From the NCBI RefSeq assembly GCF_015706575.1, contig NW_024037062.1:6258811-6322810 (forward strand): DNA of 64,000 bases. The letters are read 5' to 3'. A program made the position numbers and the translations under genes. The notes under the pieces are model-generated. The model did no database searches. It worked only from the letters and a program-made list of their open reading frames with translations, and was not told the origin of the DNA. The stretch comes from Patiria miniata. Lineage: Eukaryota > Echinodermata > Asteroidea > Valvatida > Asterinidae. Shown here in pieces: positions 1-11,382 of this stretch; within the stretch, counting starts at the first letter, position 1; the number at the start of each line of letters is the position of its first letter.

Positions 1-920
1 AATAATGGATGCTTATGAGTGCAATGGTAAGAATAATGTCATAAGGTGACAGATGAATGTTCGATTCCACGACGCGAAGCCGAGTGAAATGGAACATTTG
101 TCCGTCTCCGAATGAAATTTTGCTTTTCATTGCACGAATGTGAAATATTCATTATTTGTTTTATATAGCACCTGAATTAATCGTAGTTATCTAATTGGTT
201 GACTTGTGAACTGGTACTTACATCAATGTTCTATTTCTTAGACAAACTGGTGGTCCCTTCTATATATCCGATTTATTTCAAACTGTTCGACAAGTTCAGA
301 ACTAGTCAGCACATTCAATTTATTTCGGTCTAAAACTTTTCAACAACAAAGGTCAGAACTTTCATATCCAATTTATGTATTTTAAAAACTGTTTTTGACA
401 AGTTCAGAACTACCATATTCAAATTCGTCTAATCATTTGGCAGCAAATCTTATTTGCCTCTTTGTGTTAGCAGCGCCAGCATTTACATAAAGTTCCGATA
501 TTTCTTCGGAGTACAAACGGAGATTCTCGCGTATCGTCCGCCAATTTGACATTCTGTGAATCATATTCGTAATAAAGCGCCACCACCGGCAGTAATGAAA
601 CCGTTCAATGGAAGTTCAATTCACCGTGCAATAGAACTTCTATTTTTGTGGTGCGGCCGCACTGTTCGTTGGGACGAATATTTCAATGACATGTGATCAA
701 CGATCTAGCAATCAGATGAGGGGGATTTATTCAGGTGTTGTATAATAATTAATGTCCACTGGGAAATCAATTTTCGTGGAATTTTTAAGCATGCATGACT
801 ATAAATATATCTTGAATCTTGAATAAAAACAACTGGAGAAAGCTATTCCTACTGCATTCAAGCTTCAGTATCGTTAATTGTTGTCTCGCATTTTAGCTTA
901 CAAAGTGTCAAATTTGTTTT
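1..920. other. AT-rich intergenic sequence, nothing recognised
   Basis: I see no coding potential, inverted repeat or tandem array here that I can support. The phrase 'gacaagttcagaac' occurs twice about 100 bp apart (near 290 and 390), which hints at an old local duplication but no more. Confidence 0.5.
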
Positions 921-1290
921 AACCCTAAAAAGGCAGGGGGCGCTCCAACTTTTTTTCGCAACCATAGATCTCCTGACATTTAAGCCTCGAGTCTTTCGCA
1001 TCTTTACATACCAAAAACATAAAATTTGGACCACGGGTTACCGCGCAGCGAAACATTTTCCGGCGAAACTTAATTTCCTCATATACGTAGTGTACACAAA
1101 GCAAAATTACCATTGGTATATATGAATAATTAATTAGCCATAATTCCAAAACCCTTTGACCTTTAGTCATGAAATGTCTTGGGTATGTTTATATATTTAG
1201 TTGTTCTATGCATGTACCGAGTTTCATAATTTTTCGTCACTCGATGGCCGAGATCTAAAGGGGGGGGGGGGCGGGATCCGCTTGGTCGCA
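921..1290. mobile_element. Harbinger-like MITE, truncated copy
   Basis: This segment aligns through most of its length with the intact element at 11509-11961. Shared landmarks in order are 'aaccctaaa', 'gaccacgggtt', 'tgaataattaattagcc', 'ccaaaacccttt' and 'tggccgagatct'. The left end retains the AACCCTAAA terminus, but the matching right terminus is lost and the copy ends in a G run, so it is a truncated and more diverged copy. The family is non-autonomous: no reading frame is shared as a plausible protein. Confidence 0.7.
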
Positions 1291-1444
1291 GCTAACACAC
1301 CAGTCCTTTCGAATTGTTTAAGCTAATTTGCGCATCTTCAAAATGAAGCAAACAAGAGAAATGGTACCAGGTGTGTTTTCTGCCACCAAACGCTTAACGT
1401 ATCCCACCCTGTGCTTAGCAGGGTTTGTAAAGCCTGCTCTAACG

Positions 1445-1720
1445 TTTTATATACTATTTGTGGACCTGTGAACAAAAGAGGTTCACAGGATGCGGGACGC
1501 GTGAACGCTTCTGGACTTACACAAGTCCGCATTAGGTTTCCCCCTCTCTAGAAAACAGGCTTGGAGACGTTTTTAGTTAGATTTATCCGTCGCAAAATGA
1601 AGAGGAACACTTTAATCAGTAAATCAGGTGATATAAAATGGTTGAAAGAGTTTTCTCAGTTTGAGTTAAGTAAGTTTTTTTTCTTCACGAATACAAAAGA
1701 ATGTCCACAGTAGATATGTA
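1445..1720 (+). mobile_element. 280-bp MITE family 'R1', diverged copy
   Basis: This is the most diverged of six copies in the window (others at 9640, 12860, 43365, 48432 and 63748). It keeps the shared blocks 'gaaaacaggcttggag', 'tttatccgtcgcaaaatgaag' (split) and 'ggttgaaagagttttc', and ends in 'gaatgtccacag'. In the better copies the two ends are imperfect inverted repeats built on GTGTGGAC...CAAAAG. No protein is encoded. Confidence 0.65.
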
Positions 1721-1752
1721 TAAAGGTGAGTCTGTGTGTGTGAACGTGGCTA

Positions 1753-2231
1753 AAGCCTGCCGCACACAAGAGCTATCTGCTGAGCAAAAAGTCATTCGTT
1801 GCCGTTTGCTCAGCACGTAGCTCACAAAATATCAAGCTGATTCGAACAAATAACTAGCCAATGAAAGCACGTACTGCATTTACGTGATTTCAATATATTG
1901 ATATGCAATTTCTTCTAAAGCCTGCTGACTGTTGTCCCCTTTTGAAATCATGCGAACGCAAACGAGAATAATCCGGCCACAAATCAACCAGTTTGTCCTC
2001 TAAAATAATACAGTGGCTGACACCGTCGCTGACACACACGGTGAGTTGTTCGCATCGCGAGGCGCCTGAAAAAAAAATCAAACAGGACAGATATTTGCCT
2101 CAAGGCATCGCGAGTCATACAACGAAGCAAACATTTAACCGCACACGGTGACATTTCCTAAAGTACGTGCTGAGCAAATGACCTCGACTGACTTTTCCCC
2201 TTAGCAATTAGTTCTCGTGTGCGGCAGACTT
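1753..2231. mobile_element. MITE with about 70-bp terminal inverted repeats
   Basis: The left end reads AAGCCTGCCGCACAC and the right end, on the other strand, AAGTCTGCCGCACAC. Similarity continues inward for about 70 bp, including TTTGCTCAGCACGTA on both arms. A related copy lies at about 32195-32705. No target-site duplication is clear. The internal sequence has no coding capacity. The superfamily is not identified. Confidence 0.7.
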
Positions 2232-2719
2232 CAGTCCACACTGTCTTCACTACCTGCATCGTGTGGCATCATTTGTTCACAGGTCTACATGTGCCGGTAC
2301 ATTTGGCAAGCGGTAAGCACACATAATCTGTAATTGATCTAAACCTTTAGTTAGCTTATCATGGGCCACATCAATGTACTAATAAGATGTTGTGGTGAGG
2401 TGATGGCAGCTTTCAGCTAGCTTTACCCTTCGGCACTGCTTGTCTATCTCTTAAAATGTGATTGGTGTCGAAGCCGTAACAAACTACTTAATTTAGGGAA
2501 CAAAACATGCAAGAGATTATTAAATGACTGGGTTGTCTGTCAGTTGCCCGTTGGTGTGACGTCTCATGTAACATGGTCTATAGATCTAAACCACTTAAGA
2601 CAAATACAGCCGTCCTATTTTTTCTGTAACAGTTTACAAACCCAAAAAAGTTTAAACGCCTTGAAATACGTTTTGCATGCGGCGTCATAAAATCCTTTTT
2701 GATTTCAACGATGAAACAT

Positions 2720-4200
2720 TTGCTGGAATGCTCGACTACCCAAACGTTATGTTATATGCAGTCAATTTAAAACTCATCCCTGACCCTGATCATTTTACTA
2801 GATCCTTTAATTTCCTGAACGTCAGAAGTTTCAATTTGCTTACGCATTTCCCCCGGGATATTCTTAAACAGTTTCTGGTTTGCTTGAGACAATAGTAGTG
2901 ATACCAAAAGTTCATTTTCGAAAAACGATTGGGTTTCCTCGTTCGTATACGCTAGTCACAGTCACATATTGACTACATTTATTCTCAGAGAGGTACAAAG
3001 TCATCATGTGAACTCATAGTTTGGCCATTGCCCTCCATAACAAAACCTAGTCTATGGAATATCCCCTCGCACAGCAAGCGTCTATGATATGCGAGCAGAT
3101 TCGGTGATTAATTATGCCAAACAACACTGCGGATTCTCTATTGGGTCAAAGACGAACAGACCATATTCTGTAAATCTACACCATTGGAAAGTGTATTCAG
3201 TGCCCTTTCCAATGACCAAAAAACTTAGTTTTCAAAGTTGGTCCGAAGTGAGTGTCACAAATAAACTCCAAACCACGGCGAAATTATTACAGTAATGAGT
3301 TCACGTGATGACTTTCCGAACTCTCTATACCATTCTGGGAAATGGTTAGGCCCTACTGAAAACCAATTATCCGAAATTTTACGGCCAATTTTGTTTTCAT
3401 CTTGAGAGGCCGGGGGCACTTAGATGCTCGAGGGGGCACATTAATTTTATGTCCGCAAGAGAGGCACTTGGGTAATTTTTTTTTTTTTGGGGGGGGGAAC
3501 AAGTGCCCCCCTTCTGCCCCCCCCTTCCACCCCCCCCCCCCGGTTCCGCCGCTCCTTGGTACAAAGTTCATGAAAAGGGAACTCGCACATTCGTGCTGAA
3601 ATGTAGACAGAGTTTGTTTGGGCCGGTTTTTGGCCACCGTCAAATAGTGTCGGGGGGGGGGGGGGGGCTGTTCAAACTGGATTATCACAGACACTATTGG
3701 TCAATAGTGGGCGCTTTGTCGGGGCGGAATAATTGCCAACGGTCGCGCGAAATTCCAACAAGGGCACATATGTACGCCTACATCAGTAGAAAGTTTATTC
3801 AATGTCTCTTCCATGGAGCCCAAATTCGAGTTTTTAAAATGTGTCCACGTGCCTGGTTTTGTGGTGGAGTGTCACATATAAACCCCAAATCATGGCTAAA
3901 ATAATGACAGTAATGAGTTCACGTGATGACTTTGTAGCAATATGATGACCTTTCTGCGAATAAACCGTTCAACGTGTGACCGTGATTATAGTGTATGAAC
4001 GAGGAAACATAAGCATGGTTCGATAATGAACTTTTGGTATCACTACTTTTGCCTCAAGCAAACCAGAAACTGTGAAATATGCTGGGAGAAGGAAAGAATA
4101 ATTGAAACGTCTGATTTTCAGGAAGTTAAATTGACTTCGAAAAGTTGGATCAAGGATGATGCTTAAAAAATAATATACAACATTAGCATTTGCTGTAGTT
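2720..4200. mobile_element. Foldback element with about 300-bp arms
   Basis: The left arm (about 2720-3035) and right arm (about 3895-4200) are inverted copies. Shared tracts include 'cagtttctggtttgcttgag', 'gtagtgataccaaaagttca' and 'gtttcctcgttc'. The interior holds two diverged direct repeats (about 3070-3325 and 3690-3930), both ending in 'cagtaatgagttcacgtgat'. Between these sits a G/C-homopolymer-rich block (about 3400-3670) that looks like a separate small insertion. The overall plan is that of a non-autonomous foldback DNA element; superfamily unknown. Confidence 0.7.
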
Positions 4201-4967
4201 TTGAGAAATTTATTGACTTTGGGTTTGGTATCTTATATTGAGTATTGTTACATTGATAATATGTTTAAAGTTTTGTGTTCATAGATGCTAAAAAAAAAGA
4301 CAAAAAGTTGCTCTTGTAGTTTTGTTCCCTAACTCACTTCAGATGAAACGTTGGGGAATTCTCATGTCAGGAAACCAGACTAGCTGGCTTGCAATTATTA
4401 ATGGATGTGTTACCAATTGCAAACAAAATGTTAACCAACGGCATTTGGTAAATTGGGGGCAGCATTTGAAAAAGTCGGATTTTTTTCCCAATAATGGTCA
4501 GCCGACCATTGTTGGAAATTGATACAAAAATTCTACTTCTATCTTGAAAATGACACATCACATCAGGTGCCATGATTTCACAGGTTGATTTGTTTACAAT
4601 AGAGTAAGGTATTTCATAATAGTTTGGAAGTTTTGCATTTTAATGTTTACAAATTGTGTATATTGCTTTTAATTGACTGCATGCAACACGTTTTTGTAGT
4701 TACGCAATTTTGAAAAAAGATGTAGTTTTTATTTTTACTAAAATCAAGTTTACTGAAGAGCCAAAATGGAATTTCATGACGTCGCACCCCAAACCTATTT
4801 CAAGGTGTATGTAAATTGGGACATAACAAAATTAGGATGGGAGACATTTAGTGGCTTAGTTCTAAAGACCATGCAACCCAAACATTTAAGCATCTTCTGC
4901 ATGCTTTTTTGCCCACATTAAACAGTTCACGTGATCACTTTGGCACCAATCACATTTCAAGGGATAA
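4201..4967. other. AT-rich sequence, nothing recognised
   Basis: No reading frame of substance and no repeat I can match elsewhere in the window. Confidence 0.4.
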
Positions 4968-6400
4968 TAATAAAACAACTAATTATAAAGTATTTATAAA
5001 GCGCTTTTACAAGATAGATCAGAGCGCTGTACAAGAGAGGACTAGGATGTTATGAATAAGAAACTTTTAAGACGTTTCTTGAAAATGGTGAGAGATGGGG
5101 CGTCCCTGCATGTTGATGGGAATAGTGTTCCATAATTTGGGGCCCGCTATTAAAAAAGATTTGTCCCCAAGGGATTTTGAACCTGTAGGAATAGAGAGAA
5201 GAAGTTTATCATTAGAAGATCTTAATCCCGGTCTGCCTGGTTGATACAAAGTGAGTAAGCCACACAGAGTAAGGAGGAGAAATACCATGTAGGCACTTGT
5301 AAACCATTTAAAGAACTTGGAATGATATACGCTGCTGAATGGTTAACCAGTGAAGAGTGGTGATGAGAGAAGAAGCATCCACAGTGCATTTGACAGAGAA
5401 AATGAGCCGAGCAGCACGGTTTTGGATATTTTGTAGTCTATGTTTATCACCTTAAGTTATACCAAATAGAAGAGAATTGCAGTAATCAAGCCGGGATGTT
5501 ATAAATGTACGAACAACATGGTGACAGATGTTTTTATCGAGTAATTTACGAATTCGCCAGAGGTAACGTTGGTGAAAATTAACTGATCTACAGATGGAAG
5601 AGACATGGTTGGACATAGAAAATGACGAGTCAAATATGAAGCCCAAGTTTTTTTACAGTGCGAAAAGGTGAAATGCTCATTGGACCAGCGTTTAAGAGTG
5701 AGAGTGTCGTCTAGCTTGTTTAGTACACGTGGAGAGGCTGCTTAAAAAAACTAAGTTTTGCCACTGTTGAGTTTAAGCATATTGGTGGCCATCCAATCGT
5801 GTATTTGGGAAATGCATTTGGAGATTTTTTCAAGAGCAATTACAGAACCACCAGGAATAGCTGAGTTGAAATGAGTGTAAAGCTGTATGTCGTCTGCATA
5901 AATGTGATATTGTAAATTGAAGTGTTCAATGGTATTAGCAACAGGTTTGATGTAATATGTAAAAAGTGCAGGCCCGAGTACGGACCCTTGGGGTACACCA
6001 AAAGCTACCCTGGATTCGTCAGACAAGGTACCATCAACCCGGACGCGGTATCTGCGATCACAAACGTAAACAGATATAAAGGGCATGTCGCGGACACCGT
6101 ACACTTTGCACAACCTATCGAGGAGTATTTTTATGATCTACGGTGTCGAATGCAGATGGTCAAGAATGACCAGCAAAAACACCTTCTTGTTGTCAATGAC
6201 TCGGGAAATGTCATTTTGTTCAAGGAGAAGAATCGTTTCTGTGCTCTGATTACATTATTTTGTAATCAGATTGGAGTAAGACTTCTAAATTGTTATGGGC
6301 AACATGTTCAGTAAGTCTTTTGTAAACAATTTTCTCCAGTAATTTAGACAAGAATGAGGTATTAGAAATAGGACGGTAGTTTTAAATCATTGAGATCAAG
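4968..6400 (-). mobile_element. CR1/L2-type LINE, 5'-truncated, RT C-terminal half
   Basis: Read on the minus strand, the segment encodes the second half of a non-LTR reverse transcriptase in scattered frames. In order there are YRPIS-like and LLEKIVYKRLTEH tracts near 6390-6250, GVPQGSVLGP near 6000, the catalytic YADDIQLY box near 5890, SRLDYCNSLLFGI near 5470, and the C-terminal motifs SIPTGSKSLG and GPKLWNTIPI near 5130-5200. It ends in a tail with a GCGCTTTATAAATA-like motif followed by TTATTATT, as expected of an L2/CR1-like 3' end. The coding sequence is split by several frame changes and stops, and the endonuclease half is absent, so this is a dead 5'-truncated copy. Confidence 0.88.
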
Positions 6401-6559
6401 CAGATACACATGCAGTGCGGAAGAGATCGGTTTTCTGAACATTGATATCACTTGACCACAACATCAAATTTGTAAACTAGAGGTTGTGGTTGTGGACAAC
6501 CACAGAGCTGTTCCCATTTTGGATTGTCTATGGGACCGTAAAATAAATGATTTACTGAA

Positions 6560-7200
6560 TTGAAAAAATTTAACTAATACAATTGATCATATTACCTAAA
6601 ATAATTGCACTTCCAGTAAAACCGGAAGTAAGGGTCACGTGACCTTGACATACACATTTTCGTGCCTGCCAATATATCTACCACATTTGAGATCGATCGG
6701 TCAAATAATTCTATGGTTAGCAAACTGTAAAGATTGCCTCATTAAATATTCATGACATCATAACATAAAAACAATTAACTGCCCATTAATAATAATGCAA
6801 CGTATTTAACCTATAAGGTTGGTTAATGCGTCAACCCCATCAAATTTATAATTCATTAGATATGCTAATTAGGGTCTAAAATTAACACTTCCGGCAACTT
6901 CCGGTCACATGACCTTGACATACCAATTTTCATATAAAACACTTCTTTGTCTACATACCTGCCAGGTTTGAGATCAATCAGTCAAATACTTCTACAGTTA
7001 TAAGACTGTAAAGATTGCCTCATTAAATATTCATGACGGCATAACATGACAATAATTAAGTGCACAGTAATAATGATGCAATATAATTATCTGTCAATAT
7101 AGCTTTGTAATAATGTAAAGTTTCAACCCTATCAGATGAATAATTTATAAGATATGATATAGGGGCCTAAACTTACCACCTCCGGTAAAACCCGGAAGTG
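6560..7200. repeat. Tandem repeat, about 285-bp unit, 2.3 copies
   Basis: A unit beginning 'cacttccgg...' recurs at about 6610, 6888 and 7180. The first two units share 'acatgaccttgacata'-type sequence, 'ctgtaaagattgcctcatta' and 'aatattcatgac'. Each start carries a short palindrome around CCGGAAGT (an ETS-core-like string). The third unit is cut short where a C-rich block begins. Nothing in it looks coding. Confidence 0.75.
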
Positions 7201-7221
7201 AGGGGAAACCCGGAAGTGAGG

Positions 7222-7366
7222 GACATCCCCCCCCCCCAAAAAAAAACCCCATAAATTAATACCAATATGACATCGCGCCTCTTTTTTTCCTCCTCCCCCT
7301 TTTTTATTTTCCAGAGGGGGCAAGTGCCCCCTTGCTCCCCCCCCCTCCCCTCGCGGCGCCCATGAT
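7222..7366. mobile_element. C/T-rich short element with GGCGCC-type end
   Basis: Long C and T runs are followed by 'gaggggg caagtgccccc' and end in 'ctcgcggcgcccatg'. Similar 'caagtgcccc' blocks occur at about 3500 and 58960, so this is probably a member of a dispersed MITE group. Ends and target duplication could not be fixed. Confidence 0.4.
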
Positions 7367-7710
7367 TAGAGGAGAATATGTTATTGTTTCTCATGCTATA
7401 AAAACAAAATACGAATGCGAGTAATTTGAAGTGCACGAACCCATGCTCCAGAGTTTGAAGCTCACTTTTGGAAAAAGTTGAGAAACAAAAAACTCACAAG
7501 AGAGCGCCTTTAACTCCATTGGATCTACTGATCGAAACGGAAACTAGGTTTTCTGACATTCCCATATAAGGCGCGAAGAGTGAGTTGGTTATAATGCATG
7601 CCCAGTGTGTTTATCATATTGCTCGCTCCCAAGTCGCGTTATAATCTGGCTAATGTAGATACATTTCGACTTGTGAACAAAGGTTGTCAAGACGTCATCA
7701 TATAAGAAAG

Positions 7711-8757
7711 ATGAATGGAACAATAAGACGTGGCGACGGACTGACAGCCCATGAAAGGCAGCTTTTCCGTGATGCTAATGATCATGCTCAAGACTATGCA
7801 GACATAACCCGTCACTTTAACAAAGTCATCGCCCCCATTGGAATGCTGCTGAACTTTTTTTTTCTCTTCGTAGTAATTCGAGTGAAGTCCATGCGCACGT
7901 TCATCAACGTTTATCTGTCGAATTAAGCAGTGGCTGACGTTGCCTTTCTGATCCTAACCATGTCAACAGCATGGGCAACAGAATATGCACACGTAGCTTC
8001 AGGTGCTTCCCTAGCTTTGCGAATAGTTTGTACAACGATGCAGATTGCTTCTTACTGCTTCGTGACTGTCATAGCGGTTGAGAGATTGTCCGCCGTACGC
8101 CAACCGCTAACTCAGAGAGCGCGAGCGATCAAGTCACGAGCAGCCAAGGTATCGGCAGGCGTCTGGGTTGTGGCAGTTGTCATGAGCGTTTTGGGTGGAC
8201 TCGCAAATGATACAAATTATGTCACGAATGTTGTTTTCTCTCAAGTGTATGTCGTCACCTTTCTCCTGATTTACCTGGCAACGTTTACCATAACTGTTTC
8301 CTCGTATATTTTCATCATTATTAAGTTATGCCACAGTGACCGAAAGCGTCAAGCAGGCCAAACCCGTCGAGCTTACCCCGTCGTACGCATGCTGGTCATC
8401 AACACTGCTGTCTTCTTCGTTCTCAGTTTAACGGACTTCACTTTCACTGTCATTAGCCTTATACTCCTGTTCTCCTTGCACTCAGGAGCAGAAGCTGTCT
8501 TCGATATCTACTGGACAATTCTCGACGTGGAGGTCTGCTTAGGAATCTTTCGCCTCATCAACAGCTCCATCAATACTCTGGTGTACAGCGTGACGAACAG
8601 TCAGTATCGAGCGGCTTTCTTGGAGGCTTTTCCCCCGCTGGCAAAGCTCCTTGAACAGTGCCGCCGCTGCCGCCGATCGCAGCAGACGGAGCAAATAGAG
8701 CTTCGAGCGATTCCATTAGCGATCGCCGCTCAAGAATCACCGGCCCAAGCGCACTGA
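7711..8757 (+). pseudogene. Class A (rhodopsin-like) GPCR, intronless, one premature stop
   Basis: One continuous frame of 349 codons, opening MNGT (a possible N-glycosylation site at Asn2), encodes a seven-helix receptor. TM1 is near residues 38-58. TM2 carries the AVADVAFL motif. TM3 has the disulphide-type Cys in RIVCTTM and ends in AVERL where DRY is usual. TM5 follows VYVVTFLLIY and TM6 follows FFVLSLTDFTF, without the CWxP motif. TM7 reads SSINTLVYSV in place of NPxxY, then comes a basic Cys-rich tail. The frame is broken once: codon 72 (7924-7926) is TAA where the family has Leu in LSN-L-AVAD, a one-base change from TTA. Everything after it is intact, so the lesion is recent, polymorphic, or a sequencing error. 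The ligand is unknown; orphan or neuropeptide-type receptors are the closest guess. Confidence 0.85.
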
Positions 8758-9182
8758 ATATCGACGTCCAGCCAGTGTTTTAGTCGATTCCGTCACAAGT
8801 CAAGTTCCAAGACAGACACGAGTAAGACCAAAAAAAAAACATATCAAGGATGGAGATTGAGGCTAACCAACTTGGGTCCTCCCTTCAGAGTGTTTGAGAC
8901 AGAGACCCGACTTTCTGCCTATTCTCATTCATACACTGTTGCTTTACCTAGATGTAAAACAAAAGGATATTCCAAAAGCCAAGTGCTGCATCTCTTTGGA
9001 ATCCCTCGCCTGGTACTTGTTTCCTTCCAACCTACGATCTGTCCTGTTTCAAGAGGAATGTTAATTCCTTACTTCAGTCTCCCTGAATATTTAATGTACA
9101 GAAATTACAGAAATATGTGCACAGCAAAGGGTCGCTGATCGTATTCGCTGGTCACATAGTTTGGTAGAGGTCAGGTCAACGC
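8758..9182. other. Sequence downstream of the receptor, nothing recognised
   Basis: An A-rich tract (about 8830-8840) lies 75 bp beyond the receptor stop codon. It is too short to argue that the receptor is a retrocopy. No other feature is supported. Confidence 0.4.
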
Positions 9183-9325
9183 AGACCCAAACCAACTCGG
9201 ACCCATGCCAACTCGGACTTTTGCCGACTTGGACCCATGCCAACTCGGACTCAAGCCGACTTGGACCAATGCCAACTCGGACTCATGCCGACTCGGATCC
9301 ACGCCAACTCGGCATCGGTCCGAGC
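9183..9325 (+). repeat. 16-bp minisatellite, about 8 units, alternating pattern
   Basis: Units of the form CCAACTCGGACCCATG repeat head to tail. The second half of the array alternates CCAACTCGG with CCGACTTGG, which gives a 32-bp higher-order period. The last unit ends in GGCATCGGTCC. Any protein read through it is a by-product of the repeat. Confidence 0.85.
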
Positions 9326-9639
9326 TGGTTTGGTCCAAATGGGATGCGTGGAATGTACGATTCATTTGACATGGTTCGGCGTGTGCGTGAGATATGTGCG
9401 TGCGTGAGATATGGCGATAATCTTCCAAACTGCACACAAAGATATAATTTCACACGATGACGTCATCATGACTTTATCTAAATTTCATTCACGACATGCC
9501 CCTGTCTATTAACATACATATTTTCAACCCGATCGGAGTTTTATCTCTGTTGATATAGGTGACTTAACATGCAATTTTATGAAGACTTTACATAGGAGGG
9601 AAGAAGACCAGCCCTGACGTGCTGGCAAAAGGGTACAAG

Positions 9640-9925
9640 CAATTACATTCAATGTATAGACTTCCGAACAAAATAGGTCCACATAAACCAAGTAGAGCGA
9701 CGTTGTGTGGACTTGCCCACGTCCACGGCCACACAATAATTACCCCTCTCTGGAAAACAGGTTTAGAGGCATTTTGGGTTAGATTTGTCCTTGGAAAAAT
9801 GAGGAAAACAATAAAGGAAATCATAGGGGGAAAAAAACCCAAAATTTGGTTGAAAGAGTTTTCACTTTTGTAAAACTAGTTTTGTTCACAGTTTTTACGA
9901 AAACAAAAGAATGTTCACACTAGCT
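9640..9925 (+). mobile_element. 280-bp MITE family 'R1', copy
   Basis: Starts 'ttacattcaatgtatagact' and carries 'gtccacataaaccaagtag', 'gacgttgtgtggacttgccc', 'gaaaacaggtttagaggcat' and a 3' end with 'aaaagaatgttcacac'. The two ends are imperfect inverted repeats (GTGTGGAC / GTCCACAC with adjoining CAAAAG). Confidence 0.75.
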
Positions 9926-11382
9926 CAGTCTGTAACGTTAACATGTATGTACTTAAAAAAAAACGCGTTTCGAGAAAAATCAGTGTCCATTTTAAAGTCA
10001 ATTTTTTTATTTTGCTATTATACCTATTATACCTATTTTCTTCCGACTTTTGTGAATATTGTTGTACATTTTCTGTCTATATTGAGTTTTGGAAAGAGGC
10101 AATTTAGTTAAACCACTTGCACCTTTTTACCATAGGGTATCACTATTAATACAAATACGAATAAAACAAAATATTAATAAACCTTTCATTTATATATTGA
10201 TGATATTTCTTTCATTAATGCCGGAATATGTCGAGCTATACGTGCGAATAAGAAATTGGAGAAAACAAATACGGTACCTCATGTTTATTCATGACTTGTG
10301 CTTCCTCTCTCCCCTATATGAGACATGCTGATGTGATGTAACTGTTTTGTTAACAGCGCCCCCTAGCGTTGTGGGGGCTTGCTATGCGTATGCATGAGAT
10401 TAGAAAATGATTGTATGCATATTTAAAGTACGTTCAACGGGGGACAAGGAATTATGGGCTCGTGGTAGTGTTTAGTGGGGTTTTTTTTTCAGGAGTTTTA
10501 ACTTCTAAGACTTCTTATGTCAGTAAAGATATATTAACATCGATAATTTCTTTTTGGAAAGGAATTATGCGTTTTCCGTAGGTATTAATGCTTTTTTGGC
10601 AAGGAGTTATAATTTTTAAGACTTCTGAATTTAGGTTAGTTCAGGCATGTTTGCACTTGACATCTAGACACAAACTAATTATTATTATTTGTTTTAAAAT
10701 TGTTTTAATTTCATCTTAAACCAGTGAGAGTTAAATTGCAATATTGTTCCGGGATCTTACCAAAAGCTGCTTTTAATTGTTCTGCCAGCTTTGGGGGGTT
10801 CTGATTTACTTTTTTACTACAGGTTTTCATCATTCAAATAAATAGATGTGCATAACGTTTCGTTTAAAGGATTACAAAAACGTGATTAGGCTTTTGTTTT
10901 TGACGGATTCGTTGCCGATTATAACGACTGTGCAATCCAATTCGCAGAAAATCAATGTTTTATTGTGAAACAGGCTGAATCGAACAATCGTTTTCAAATT
11001 CGCATTTTCAATTAGCGTTCAATTTAATTAAAAATATAGAGGCCTATACAAATCATGATACAGCTGAAATTGATCAATTAATTCATCAATGTATTTGTAG
11101 GCCTTATTGCTCATTGATGTGTTTGTTCTTATATAAGCCGAGCCTATTTGAAATATGCAAATGAAATGTTAGAAAGATATAAATCTTACCAAAATAAAAT
11201 CATTCCAAACCGATATAAGCTCAAATAGTCAAATACAACCATCTTGAAAGAAAACAAGACTTAGAACGTCTAGTAAAGATGGTCCCAGACAAACTTGGTC
11301 TGAAGGGTCTAAGGAGTTACCTCAGTCGTTTGTTAAGGGGCCAAGGTAAATCTTATGCAAATCTAAATAATAAGAGACAACC

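Noticed and set aside
3353-3904. Overlapping open frames on both strands with Pro- and Gly-rich peptides
   Set aside because: They read through long C, G and T runs; composition alone explains them, and the block sits inside the foldback element.
5922-6314. 130-codon plus-strand frame
   Set aside because: It lies opposite the reverse-transcriptase sequence of the LINE on the minus strand and shows no motif of its own.
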